Shown: positions 45,503-61,827 of the stretch, piece after piece
How positions within the stretch are numbered: position 1 is the first letter of the stretch
Layout: the number at the start of each line of letters is the position of its first letter
Source: Zygnema circumcarinatum
Taxonomy: Eukaryota; Streptophyta; Zygnematophyceae; Zygnematales; Zygnemataceae
Assembly: GCA_037447605.1 (NCBI GenBank)
Contig: CM074811.1
Location: 911,965 to 975,964, forward strand
Direction: 5' to 3'
DNA length: 64,000 nucleotides
The notes under the pieces: model-generated
Told to the model about the DNA's origin: nothing
Database searches by the model: none
Seen by the model: only the letters and a program-made list of their open reading frames with translations
Made by a program: the position numbers and the translations under genes

Positions 45503-46922
45503 TATGTTTGTATACGTACGGACAAAACGACGCATATGCTTCTGTACGAATAGTACGGACGATGGGCAGAGTACGGGCATATGGTCGAGGTTGTCGGTGT
45601 GGTTTGGCCTTTCGGAAGCATCGGACGGCCAGATCTGATTCCGAGGAACACGTACAGCCGTTGGATTCTATCCCAAGTGTGCATAAGCGCTTTGATTGGC
45701 CCCAGGCAAGGCGGCGGCTATCGTGCTGGAGGCTGAACGGTCAGAGCAGGAAAAAGGTTTTAGGAAACAACATTCAAAAATTTATCCGTTCGGTAAATAA
45801 GAGGAAAGGTTTTTGGGCCGAAATAGGGCTCTGTGATTGGTGGAGGCGTTTTTGGGCAGTCAGAAAAAGGTTTTCGTGGCCCGCTGAGGAAAGTTTTCGG
45901 ATGGTTCGATCCAAACGAGGTTCCCGGCTTCGGCCAAAGGCTGGTATTGAAAATGCCGACGTGGCGCAGGACGACACGTGTCAAGCGGATTGACCGACGT
46001 TGACGGACGTACAGGTCCGCTTCCGCCGAAGCCGGCCGTTCACAAATACGACAAAAAAAACTCCAGTAAAAAAGTAAACAATCTACCGAATGAATGCGAC
46101 GGTTTTGCCTCCGATTCAAGGTCAAGAAGGGAGTTCGAATGCGAGTAAAGTTGTTGATCCGCCGAGGCAAACTGAACTGCAGAGTTGACTTTTGTTGATC
46201 CCATTTGGGGCAAATCAACAATCTTAAGGACATCAATGCCAGTCAACATTCTCCCTTCCCAAGATGTTTAAGAAAAGAAAGCAAATCCCCAAATGCCATT
46301 GTCCTTCGATAGTGTTTCAAAATTCAGTGGTGTTGTTCATATTTGTACACTGGATTTAAGATCAATTGTGAGATCAATTGTGAGATCGCCACTGCGAGAT
46401 CAACGCCCGTCTCCGCGTCGACTCCAAGTTTACAATTGCAGGGCCTTTCATCCATTATTGGGTGCAGTGCCTCAACTTAATAAGGAGGACTGCAGTAGAA
46501 TTATTACATAAGGATCGTCTCTCCCTAATTTGACTGGAAACCGCAAATAGCCAGAAGTCTATAACCCTGGAAACCTCGCCTGTTGAATAACTTCACTTGA
46601 ATGAATACTGCAGAGGAGTGACAGCAACTTTTAAAGATAAACCCCCAACTGGTCGTACCAAAGCCCAAAGCCCTAAGCCCGTACGAAAGTGTTCCCCGAT
46701 CTAGACCCCTAAAAGTCCCTCATAGCAGCTTTGCATACTACCTCCTACTCGACTTCAAGAACAATCTATTTCCCAGGCCATGTATATTTGAGTTGAATGT
46801 GACCCTATAAGATTACAGACCTCAAATGCAGCTGCTAACTCACTGTTACAAATTTCACCCTCCGATTCGCCAATTTTATCGCAACATTACATAGCTTTGC
46901 CAGTTTTACGGACACATGGAAC
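45503..46922. other. Intergenic region between XRI1-like promoter and PTOX 3' end
   Basis: GTACGG motifs cluster at 45515-45575, beside the G-boxes. GTGAGATCAATT repeats twice near 46365-46385. The right part should hold the PTOX 3' UTR. I see no exon with usable borders. Confidence 0.5.
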
Positions 46923-49900
46923 TTACAACAAGGTCTCCTCGAGTGCTCCCTTCTTATTCATGTCCACACGTGTGGCATACGACGTGGCAGTAATGGCACA
47001 TTCAATTATTCCAGAACATTCTGCTGGAGGAAGGATCACTTGGAAGCCGGGCTCCCCGCTCAAGCCACCATCTACAGTAAGTGTGGTAACACAAAAAGGA
47101 GAAAAACAAGAAAGAAGTGAGGGGAAGGCGATAAAGTGGAGGTGGGTTTGCTGAGTGGAGGTGCAGCACTATTGTGGCACAGAACTGATGTGGCACGGAA
47201 CTGCAGTCCCATGCAACGGCTTACCCTACTCATGGATCGCAGCCTAAGATTTCTTTCTACCTTAGGCGCATCGATGGGGAAAAGAGAGGTCGAAGAGAGG
47301 TGGATGCGAGGCAGACGGTGATGGGGGTTGAGGATGAGTGTTGATGGAAAGTGAGGGGGGCGGAAGGGGGAAGGGCAGAGCATCTGAGTTTTTGCAGTAA
47401 CATTCAAAATGAAAATGGAGAAAGGACGAAAGAGGGGAGGGGAAAAAGCAAAAGGGGGAGATCTCCCACTCCCACTTACCAGCAGAGCAGGAGGGTGTTG
47501 AAAGCACCGAGTCCCTATGCGGTGAAAGGAGAACCGAGGGAGTCTGACATGCCCGCATTGTCTTGCAGTGCTCCGCCTCGTCCTCTCGAATTGCGCAGAA
47601 GACATCAAACAGGTTCCCTGCACCCCCAGTTACAGTTTCCGTCAAAGGCGAGGCATTGGAAAACCAGGGTGGAAATCCATGCAATTGACCTCGACAGGTA
47701 CATCTGATACACTACTCCTTTAGGTTCTATGTTTTGTGACTCAATTTCGTAGTCTGTGACAATATCATGCCTGGTTCAGTGTTCGAAGGGGGAAACTACT
47801 CACTTATCTCAGGTCGTCGAATGCCGACACTGCCGGAGGTTTGGAACTCGTCTGCAAAAATCAGCGTAAACCATTTGACTATTAAATAATGCCGAAGGAA
47901 GCAATTTTCACTACATCTCCGCCCTCCCTCTTTCCATATCTGCACACCTCCTCAGGTTTCAAAGATCGGTAGCCATTGCGGCCATGGCATGACTATTTCA
48001 AAACTTTGGATGCATTCACGCACTGTTCTATAGTCCTGGGTTCATGAAGGATGCCTTTCTGATATGGATAAACAAACTATCGAGTCAGCCATGGGGGCCA
48101 ATGCCGCAAACGTAAAGAGAGAGCGGAAACCTACCGAACATGTACAAGTCTCCTTGCGTGTAGTACCGCACAGCTACCTCGGGTGGCGGAAGTTTTTTCA
48201 GCTCCTCTGCAGGGAAACGCCGTTTTCCAAACCTCTCAGCGATGCATAGCTCAAAGCTATTAACTTCTTTCCCACCACCCCCAACACTAACAAGCGCCCC
48301 AATAACACGCTTCGCCCGCTTAAAATATCGCCAAGTAACTCTCCAACTCGCCCACACTCGACAGCAGGACTTCTACTGCTCAGTAATAGGGGTTGCCAGT
48401 TCAACCATCTCATTAAAACCATAGTCATTACTAATTTCTAGCTATCACCGGTTAAAGAGTTTTTGAGTAGGAACAGAAGGACTCTTCTTTAAACAAAAAA
48501 TGAACGAAAGGCTGCTCTAGTTCGAAGAGAGCTGCCAGTAGCCCTTTGATACGCCTCTGGAAAAAGGAGTAAGAATAGCTCAATCAGAACAAACTGAGGA
48601 TCCCTACTTTTGGCCTCTGCAATCTAGATGCCCTCTCCCTGCAGTCAAGCCAGAAACCCACCTCCATGTTTCTGCACAAACTTGTTGTAAGTGTCGTACG
48701 CATGACCTTCGACACATTCAGAAAAGTGATCTGTGGAAAAATCCCTCTTAACGGCTGTCAGCAATAACACAGTCTCGCACTAGCGCGCATGAGACGGATG
48801 GAAACTGGCGAAAGGAGATGAGAGAGATAGACATAAAATAGGAGAGCGACGAAGAAAAATGGAAGAGCAGAGAGCACTGTGACTAGAGGAAATAGGAGAG
48901 GGAGGTTCAAGAGGTTAAGTGCCCTTGCGTCCCGGTACTTACATGCCATTCGAGGACTCAAAGTATACATGACCGCTGTGACAAAGAAATAGGCCACTGC
49001 TATATGTTGTGCCAAAAAACGGTCACCCCAGTAGCGGTCTCCACCCAAGGCCTGCATATTGCCCACATGTAGATCCCCCGTTAAGCGTAAGGATAGCAGA
49101 CACACGCACTTCAAAGCTTTGAAGGAGGCCCTCCTCCGTAGTCCATTTCAAGTATTCTGCTCCGCATACTTCAAATAGCGCAGTTTTCCTCACTCAAGCC
49201 ATCAAAGGACCTGTAAGGGGAGACTTCCTTGCCTCCATGATGAGAAGGTGATGCAGCTCATTCCAACTCTCTGCAAAGTGGACCTTCAAGTAGTCGGCTC
49301 GACGCCACCAGCCAAACGTTTCGTACATGTGTAGCACAGAGGTGAAGGCTGACCTCAACCCAATGGACAAACACACAAGATTAAGGTTTAACACACAAGA
49401 TTAAGATTAAGGTTAAGATTAAGGTTGCCTTCTTTGGGCCCAGCGATCAGCCAATCATTTGCCTTGTGTAGATAAAGCAGCAGACAAAGGGGTCAAAATT
49501 ACCAAAGTAAGGCACTCTGGCTATTGTCTCCAGCACGTAAAAGCGAGCGTAAGGCCGTTCCTTGTAGAATGTGTCCAGTACAAAGATGACAGAATTCTGT
49601 TGTCCTATCACTCCAGACAAGGAATTCAGTCAGTCCTGCTTGAAGCGAACATAAATTAAGACATTTTAAGAGCGCAAGCTTGAAAAGGGGGAAACGGTGG
49701 TTAAGTCATGTGTGTTTGAGGACAAAAACAAGGACAAAGTAACGGTTTGGGTTCCATCGCATTAGCGTGAGTGTTCGTACCGTACAGAACTCGTTGAAGC
49801 CCCTCTCCGCTTGGATCAGTGACCGTTGCAGCTTCCCCTCGGGGAGGGTGTTAGGTGGTAGTGAGAACCCGATGCCATCCGTCTCTCCCGCCATTGTTGC

Positions 49901-50461
49901 CGTCACAGCAACTCTCCTTCTGCCGCATACATGACAGCATGAGCCTTCATCAATGTAACATCACAAGGAGTTACAAAGGAGACTGCTCTGATTCCACCTT
50001 TCTAGCATGGTCCTGGGCATTTCATGCATGCCTCCATCTTCTAACTGCAAAGCCAAAAAGAAGCTCAAAGAATTTTTTCTGGACACATCTCACTGTTTCG
50101 AGAAATCCTTCACAGGCCCGCACCTATGACATCGATTAACCCATATATAAGACGCCTCCAAGTAAAGTAAGATCGAAGTAGTAAAATCTGATAAGTCTAG
50201 ATCCAAGGTCCGGTCACCTCACCTTTGTTCCTTCACAACCTTCTTCCTCAGCTTGCAGCCTGTTCTACGATAGTCGCCGGAGCCTCCCAAAGCGAGCACC
50301 AGATTATTCTCAGTCTTTACCAATTTCATATGTCCAACTGATGACTCGGAGCCCCGGACAGCGCGGCCACTGCACTGAGGTCCATGGACGACATGAACTC
50401 CCAGACTTGAAAATGCTTTTTCCTTGACTTGGGGGAAATGTGGCACTACTGCTGAAGCCAT
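46923..50461 (-). CDS. PTOX: Plastid terminal oxidase (plastoquinol oxidase, IMMUTANS)
   Basis: Ten exons join in phase: 50461-50223, 49919-49781, 49596-49503, 49348-49233, 49051-48943, 48730-48662, 48206-48135, 47851-47804, 47617-47480, 47071-46923. They give 390 aa. It is a di-iron thylakoid oxidase moving electrons from plastoquinol to oxygen, needed for carotenoid synthesis and as a safety valve. Conserved blocks are [87 protein letters not shown] and [12 protein letters not shown]. They supply the expected Glu and His iron ligands. The first 80-100 residues are Ser/Val/basic-rich, as in a transit peptide. Exon 4 seems to end at a GC donor (GAG|GCAAGG), which keeps LIMEALGG contiguous. 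The C-terminus is longer than in Arabidopsis (351 aa total there). Confidence 0.93.
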
Positions 50462-52055
50462 ATGATGTTCGATTCTTCCAATAAATAGCTTTCAAGTTCT
50501 GCAGCAGGAGATGCAAGAAAGTGGGTGGAATTGGAAGAAATGATGTCAGCAAACAATGATAAGGCGTTGAAAGAAGATTGCATATGAATGGAAAGACAAA
50601 AGTTTGTCTCCCTTCAGCCTGCCGTCAATTACAAATAAAGAAGGATTTTCTTTGGGTTTTGCCTTTAAAGCCTTGCAGAGATTTAGTGTAGTTTAGATGA
50701 AAGCAAAGAGCATTTCCTTTAACCAATGCGTTTTGCCTTATAAGATGGTGTCTGAGATCCTTGATCCTTATTGCTTTCGATTACTTCTGACACTGCTCTC
50801 ACTACCCTAGAAGCTGTTAGGAAAATCTCTTCATTTAAGCATATGAGGAAAATTGAGATTCGTAAACCTAAAAACGTTAAGCAAAAAATAATAAAATTTC
50901 TCGAATCTCAACTTAAACAATCCAAAATTCTTCCGCTAAGTTACATCCCTGCTTCACTTCCAGATCACTGTGATAGATCATGCAAGACAATCTAGTGTCG
51001 ACACATAACATACATACGTCTATACACATATTACACGTAATACCTCCATCATGCATACGTGCACGAGCTCCTCTGAAGACAGGACGACAGGGAGACTCCT
51101 AAAACTCCTCTAAACAGACCAGAAGCTTTCATCAATGCACCACCAATCAAACGCCTCCATTCAGCCACTTCCTTCCTCGCACCAAACATCTCTACCTCTC
51201 TTCCTACTCTTCATGCCCAAACTGCCATGCTCACCGAATCGTGTAAACAGCCAACACAATGCCAAGAACTCAGAACCCTCCTCCTTAGGTCAGGAAATTC
51301 CTTCTCCTTCTCCTCCTCCTTCGGATCAAGCAGCAGGTCGTGCAGGAGAGCACCGGCGAATGCACTGCTCCTGTTCAGCAAGTGCAGCAAAACCACCATG
51401 TCAGCAACGGACAGTCCAGGTAGGCCAATCGAAATTCGCCACGTATGTACTCGTCTATACGTGGCGCATTTCCATTGGTGGAACCTCCGAGGATCTGGTT
51501 AAGGGAGGAGAGGCCCAGCGGAAAGCCAGAGGCGCTTTTTGGCTCAAAATATCCCACAAGGATGCCCCGCGCGTGCGGGAGAGGCCGCCTATTGGCGGAG
51601 GGGTCCTCCAGGCCACGTCGCGCTTTTTGAACGCTAAACTGGCGACACATGTGGAGGTGACACTCAGGGAAAGTGGCACCGACGGTGACGGAACGTGACG
51701 TACGGAAAGGCTCCCTTCAGATTCACGCGATGGTCAAAGTTTAACCCAAGTTCAACAGAGTGGATCCTGGATCAACAGCCACTTTAAGGACTACGGTACA
51801 GTGATCAACGGATGGTTTTAAATCCGCGAAAGTTGATCTGATTCCATGGCAAAGCTATGGCATCCTCTTCCCCCCCCTCGGCCATGGCTGCCGATCAATG
51901 CTTCTTTAGGGTTTTACTAAAACTCTGACCCTGAACTCGCCTTATTTGTTCACTGCAAACGTTAATTACACTTTATATGAATTCCTGAACCCTAATATTT
52001 CAAAAAGCAGGGCATGGTTTTGTAGCGGAGGAGAAGGAAAGGGTACAGAGAAGCC
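50462..52055. promoter_or_regulatory. Divergent intergenic region between PTOX and the coiled-coil gene
   Basis: About 1.6 kb holds both promoters. Telo-box-like AGGGTTTTAC and ACCCTAAT lie at 51908-51995, close to the coiled-coil gene start. ACGT-containing motifs (CCACGTATG, TACGTGGCG) occur at 51438-51468 and a GTGACGTACGG near 51695. An open frame at 51135-51698 has no supporting features. Confidence 0.45.
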
Positions 52056-54989
52056 ATGGCTGGCGCAGCAGAAGCAGAAGCAGTGGAGGACCTCTCTCTC
52101 AGCGATCCTGAAGATGACGACCTTGTCGCTGCAGCTGACGTTCGGGCCCCTCCCGCCATGGCCTCCTCTCTCCTCAAGACGCATGCTCCCCTCCCTCCTC
52201 CTCCTGCTCCAGCTGCTGCTGCTCCCCTCCAACATCCCCATGGCGCCTCCAATGGTCCTGCAGCCGTAGTGGGAGGGGGAGTGGAGGGAGATGAAGAGTT
52301 GGAGGACGGGACAGGAGTGGGGGAGCGGGAGGAAGAGATGGGACAGAGTGTGGAGGCCCTGCGGAGGGAGGTAGCGGCGGAGCGAGCGGCGAGACAGGAG
52401 GCAGAGAAAGCCCGCGTTGCGAGTGATGAAGTTAGGGTTGCAGCATTTGCACGCTTCAAGAGCCTCGCGCAGGAAGCGGTAAAGCAGAGAGATGAGGCGA
52501 TTCGGCAGAGAGACGAGGCTCAGAGTATTGTGGAGGGGCTGCGACAAGAGAAAGAGGAAGCAATTAGAGTTAGAGATGCAGCCAGGGCGGAGATGGAGCA
52601 GGCAACTGCAGTGCTGAGTGCAGAGGCCGATCGTCTGATTGCGCGAGTGAGTGCTGCGGGAGGAGGAGAGAGGGTGAAGCAGGAAAGGAGAGGTGCGGTT
52701 ACAGGGCTGGCCGCCATAGTTCAGGTGGTGAAGAAGAGGTTAGAGGGAGCAGTGGATGAAGTGATAAGGCAGCGCGATGTTGCGCGGGAGGAAGCGGAGC
52801 AGCGGAATTTGGAGAGCGCTATTGAGCTTTCGCAGCTGGAATCGGCGGTTACTGCTTTTAAGGAGGAGAGCAGGAAGAAGGGAGAGGAAATAGATAGGTG
52901 GAAGGGAATCGTGGCTGTAAAGGATGAGAGGTTGGGGGAGGTGATGAGACAGATGGGAGAAGTGGAGGCGAGAGCGAGGAGGGGGGAGGAGATGGCAGGG
53001 GAAGAGAGGAGACGCGCAGAGGAAGCGGAAGCGATGGCGAGAAGTTTGGATGGGGAGTTAAGGAAGGTCAAAGCGGGAGGAGAGGAGTATAGAAGGGCGG
53101 GAGAGGAGGCGAGGCAGAGGGTGAGAGAGATGAGTCACGTGATGATGGAGCTGCAGAGCAAAATGGCGGCCTTGGAAAGCTCCCGGAAGAAGGTGGAAGA
53201 CGACGTGAAGCGGGAGAGAGAGGGGAGGGAGGGAGTGGAGAGGGAGAAGGAGCTTGTGCAAGACGAGGAACGCCGAATGGTGGAGCGGTTAGATGACATT
53301 GTGCAGCAGTGGAGAGAGTCAAAGAAGGAATGGGAAAGAGAGAGAAAGGGTCTTACAGAGCAGGCTGAACAACTTACCTCTGTGAGAGAGCAGCTTTCGC
53401 AGGAGCTGTCGAGGGTGAAAGACGAGTATGAGGAGGCACAGGCAAACCTCAGTCGCTTACAAAAGCAAATGACGGCCAAAGAAGAAGATGTCCTTCACTT
53501 AGAAGGCAAACTTCGTGATCTGCAGTCTGGAGAGCACACTAAGAAGGCAGAAAGTGATGTAGAGGAGGCAAAATCGGCTGTGAAGGAAGCCATGAATCTT
53601 GTGAACATAGCGGAAAATGCAAAGCAGGAGGCTGAGAGGTTTCGGCGGCATTCAGAGGAGGCAGCGATTCAGGAGCAGCAACTTCGGAAGGCAGCAGAAC
53701 GGGCTCGGGAGATGGCAATGGCTCAGGTGAGGCACATGTCGTACTGATGTATAGCTTGATTTTGTTGAAAAGTTAATTTAGTCGGCTCATAGTTGATTGG
53801 AATCGCATGCCATCCTCTCCTAGTATCCATGCACTAGTTTTTTTCTGTTAGCAACTAGTCGGGGTAACTTGAAACAGTTGAGTCGGCTGTTTCGCAACAA
53901 TTCTCGCCTCAATGGTCACTATTCCTAACATCTACTTCTCCTAAAATCGTTCTAGAAACGAACCCAAGACTTCCCCTCCCCCCCCCCCCCACAATGCTCA
54001 CAAAAACTCTACAATCCCATGAACCCATAAAGCACTCTGAAGGCCTGTATCTCCAAGAACCCTAAACTTATAAGCATTGCGTCTGGCCAGGCGGGTGCTA
54101 GTGAGGCTGAGGTCGAAGCTGCGAGAATGCGTCTCTTGGAGGTGGAGAGGGATCTGCGTTCCGCGCGGTGGGTGGTGCTCGCTGCCTAGGGACTGCTGCC
54201 AGGCTTGTTCAGGGAAGAAGAAGAAGAGGAAGATGAAGAAAAAGAAGAAGAAGAAGAAGAAAAAAAAAAAGAAGAAGAAGAAAAAGAAGAAGAGGAAGAA
54301 GAAGAAGAATAAGAAGAGAAGGAAGAAGTGGAAGAAGAGGAAGAAGAGGAAGAAGTAGAGGACGAAGAGGAAGAGGCAGTAGAAGGAGAAGAAGAAGAAA
54401 AAGGAGGGCCAATGAATGGGCGCCAGCTGTCCTTTTGGCGGGCGATCCCCCAGTGGTTCTCGCAAGGCAGCAAGCGACGGAAAGAGAAGGTCGCGGCCTC
54501 TTTCTTTCTTGCGGAGCCGCGCCCTCTGGAAGGGGGCTTTCAGGGGAGGGGCGGAGTACGTGGGTTTAGGGTTTAGCGTGCAGGCGAACAGAAGCGGAAG
54601 TGGCATGGGAAAAGAAATGAATGGTTGGGGTTGTTTTGAAGACGGAGAATGATTTTTTTTTATTTGGTTTTCTTCTTACCTCGGACAGAGTGTTTTGGAG
54701 TTGGATCAGCGGAAGATTGTTGATGCTTAATGTGCATTGCTTTGGAAATATCTGAAGCACCTTGCAAATTGATAGTGTTTGAATGTCTCAAGGATATACG
54801 GGAGGGTTTGGTGAGACGTTGTGAGAGGGAGTATTGAGAGGGAGGCTTGGTGGAACGCAGGAGGGAGATGGATGACCTTCACAGTACAGTGCGCGCCCTG
54901 CAGAAGTCGGTTGCGGATGAGCAGGCAGCTGGCCAGGAGATGCGCGCTAGGGAGGCGGTGGCCCTGCAGGAGGTTTGAACTCTCCCCCG

Positions 54990-55035
<46 letters not shown>

Positions 55036-55345
55036 TCTCTTTCTCCCTCTCGCTCTCCCCCTCGTTCTCTCTCCCTCCACCTCTCTCTCACGCGGCGTTC
55101 TCTCTCTTCCCCTCTCTCCCCCCTCCCCCTCTCTCTCTCTCTCCCACTCTCAGTGGATAACATCCTGGGAATGGACGTGGCTTGGCAGGTTCACAGGCTG
55201 CAGGAGGTGCTTTCCGACATGGAGGAGGAGGCTGCCCGATGGAGAGCAGCTGCAAGTGAGGAGGCAGCAGCCGGTGCGGCGGTGGTGGAGGAGCTGGAGG
55301 CCGCGCAGCTGCAGGTAAGAGAACGGGAGGGAGCTCTCCCTCTCC

Positions 55346-55386
<41 letters not shown>

Positions 55387-55927
55387 CTCATGGAGGCCTG
55401 GAAAAAGGACGGAATAAAAGGACTTTTTCTATCCACTCCTCGAAGTTTGAGAAGTATTCGACCTTGGGTGCTAGAAGGTGTTGATTGCAGACAGGAAACT
55501 TTTCTGACATTTTGGTCTGGACACGTTGTGGTGGGGTGCTCAGATGATGGGTCTGCAGAATGAAGCTTCGACATGGAAGAAGGCGGCGGAGGAAGCGTTA
55601 GGGCGGATCAAGATGAAGGAGGAAATGGCTATGGCTGCCATTGCTGCTCGAGATGCGGCAGAGAAGTCTCTGCAAGTGGCAGATAAGAGAGCAGCAGAGC
55701 TTCGGCGAAGGTTAGAGGAGATGGCGGTGCAGATGGAAGAAGGAGAGGGTGGTAGCAGAGGGGAAGGAGATGGGAGAGGCGGGGAGGTGCAGGCAGGATG
55801 CTTGGATGCTGCATGGCCATGGCTGTACAGGGCCCGGCCCTTGTTCAGGATTGCAGGGATGAGTCGGAGCCACGATGGAGTGCAGATATCTGCTGAGATG
55901 GAAGAATTGACTCAGCCTCTTATGTAG
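52056..55927 (+). CDS. Long coiled-coil protein, At3g49055-like
   Basis: Exons 52056-53726, 54091-54171, 54841-54972, 55189-55314 and 55544-55927 join in phase and give about 797 aa. After an acidic and Pro/Ala-rich N-terminus (residues 1-90), almost the whole protein is heptad-type helix rich in Glu, Arg, Lys and Ala, with no enzyme motif. The C-terminus closes with AWPWLYRARPLF and MEELTQPLM. That recalls the WPW element and short acidic-leucine end of plant proteins annotated At3g49055-like. A structural or scaffold role is likely, but partners and location are unknown. The borders of exons 2 and 3 have close alternatives (donor at 54167 or 54171). Introns contain long GAA and CT tracts. 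The AGCCATGG context supports the start. Confidence 0.75.
54215..54405 (+). repeat. (GAA)n / GAAGAG-rich intronic tract
   Basis: About 190 bp of GAA/AGG triplets in intron 2 of the coiled-coil gene. All three plus-strand frames give Lys, Glu or Arg runs, so open frames here mean nothing. Confidence 0.9.
54985..55152 (+). repeat. CT microsatellite in intron 3 of the coiled-coil gene
   Basis: Long CT/CCCT runs lie a few tens of bases before the acceptor at 55188 and could serve as an oversized polypyrimidine tract. A shorter CT run (55335-55385) follows exon 4. Confidence 0.85.
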
Positions 55928-56142
55928 GAGTGGAGGCAAATTTGTAGATAATGATAGCCTTTGTGGCTCTGGCTTTACCGTGATATGTGCCTGCCTGCCT
56001 GTCTGCCTGCCTGCCTCCCCCCCTTTCTCTCTTCCTCCTCCCTCTCTCGTTGTCGCAATGATGTGGCCCTTCCAGTGTGGGATTGAATGAGACGGCTTGG
56101 GGATGTAGAGTGTTGAAAAGTCAGAGCTTTTTTTTAGGAGGA

Positions 56143-56774
56143 CTATATACCCCCCCCCCCCCCCCCCCCCCCTTTTTGGTTTTTCCGCCCATGTTTTTTT
56201 TTGAAATCCTACCCTCGCATGTTGGCTATTCCGCCCCTTGTTTTAGGATATCCCCCCCCTACTTTGGATATTCCCCTCCTGTTTTCTCCTTCGCAGACAT
56301 CAGTGCAACGTCCGTGAAGGCATTCGCAGAGAGAGAGCATTCTCACACAACAGTGCAACGTCCGTGAAGGCATTCGCAGAGAGAGTTGAGAGAGAGAGAG
56401 ATAGAGAGAGAAATAGAGAGAGAGAGGAGAGTGAGCAGAGGAGAGAGAAGAGAGAAAGAGAGAGAGCAGAGGAGTGAGTGGGAGCAAAGGAGAGAGAGAC
56501 TAGAGGAGAGAGCAAAGGAGAGAGAGAAAGCAGAGGAGAGAGACAGAGAGAGCAGAGGAGTGAGAGCCGAGGAGAGAGAGTATAGAGGGGAGAGAGAGAG
56601 AGAGAGCAGAGGAGAGAGAGACTAGGGGCGAGAGCAAAGGAGAGAGAATAAGCAGAATCTCCTCCCGAAATAACCAAAATGGGGGGGGGGGGGGGGAAGG
56701 GGAATAGCAAAAATGGGAGGGTGGGATTTCAAAAAACCAGGGGCGGGATAACCAGAAAAGGGGGCGGTATATAA
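56143..56774. mobile_element. Foldback element with poly-C/poly-G arms
   Basis: The left arm starts ACTATATAC then about 23 C and continues TTTTTGGTTTTTCCGCCC and TTTGAAATCCTACCCTC. The right arm, read on the opposite strand, gives ATTATATACCGCCCC, CTGGTTATCCCGCCC and TTTGAAATCCCACCCTCCC in the same order, also ending in a C/G run. The arms are about 110-140 bp. The middle is GA-rich (56385-56650) plus two copies of a 35-bp segment. There is no coding capacity. A transposon origin is inferred; no clear target duplication was found. Confidence 0.6.
56301..56385 (+). repeat. Direct duplication, 35 bp at 50-bp spacing
   Basis: CAGTGCAACGTCCGTGAAGG plus the following CATTCGCAGAGAGAG occurs identically at 56301-56335 and 56351-56385, inside the foldback element. 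Confidence 0.9.
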
Positions 56775-57003
56775 TTCTCTTTTTTTATTATCATCTCTTT
56801 GGTTCGACCTTTATATGGGCACCAAATCGAACATAGTCTTGAATATCGCTTTGAGAATTCTTCAAGCAAGCCGTTGCCGATATTACCGTTCATATCGGTA
56901 TGAGATATATCGCCAATATCTTCTTCGTATCGCGTAACAAGTTTCCTTTTTTAGCCTCCCTCCCTCTCTCCTCCCCTCCATCGCCTGCTCGCTCGCCCTC
57001 GCC

Positions 57004-61087
<4,084 letters not shown>

Positions 61088-61827
61088 ATCAATTTTTCTT
61101 CGGACCTCCCCCGAGGAGAATAGAATCTGAGCAAAATTTAGCTCTCCGGCGCCTTCGTTCTTCGTTCGGATTTTTTTACCCGTATGGAAGGAAACCCCTT
61201 CCAGAAGATGGCCCCCATCGTCGATCGGCCGCGATTTATCGGCACGAAGGCTTATACAGACTGGTAATTTTGGCGATGACAAGCGGACTTCGAAAAGGGT
61301 TTGAGAGAGTTTGTAGTAAAGGCCAATATGGAATCGAGCATGCGGATAAGCGCGATGTATCAAGGAGAAAATAATGAACCCAGGCCAAGGTTTGGCCATT
61401 GTAGCAGGTAGCTTTGTACATATCTGACAGTACTTGAGCTGTACTTTTAGTTGTACCGTACCATACTGTACTGTATTGCTAGTTGGTGTCTAGTCCTCCC
61501 TCACATTTCAAAAGAATTCCCTTCCGCAAATGTTTCACCTAAGGGCTGTGAAGTCCTTTGGTTGCCAGCAAGCTATGTGCAAAGCAAAAGCACTCTTTTG
61601 GTGTCATGGTTTCCTATGAGTGTCGAATTTAGATGGACTGTAATCTCTCAACTTACATTCCGTTAGTCATGAAGAAGCGAAAAGTGAAATTGAGACTCTC
61701 CGCACCCAAGACGGAGATGCAACTTGTCAAAAAAAGAAGTAATTTCCGAGTATCGTATGGCCCCACCAAGTTCGTGCATTCATGTCAGCTGCAGCGGAGC
61801 AAAACTGTCGGTTATTGCTCGGGAGCA
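61088..61827. other. Intergenic region between PI31 and tRNA-Glu
   Basis: Probable PI31 3' UTR followed by non-coding DNA with GTAC-type words near 61450-61475. No gene is supported. The frame crossing the tRNA is a shadow. Confidence 0.5.

Noticed and set aside
54077-54606. Lys/Arg-rich plus frame and Phe/Leu-rich minus frame
   Set aside because: Translation of a GAA repeat inside an intron of the coiled-coil gene.
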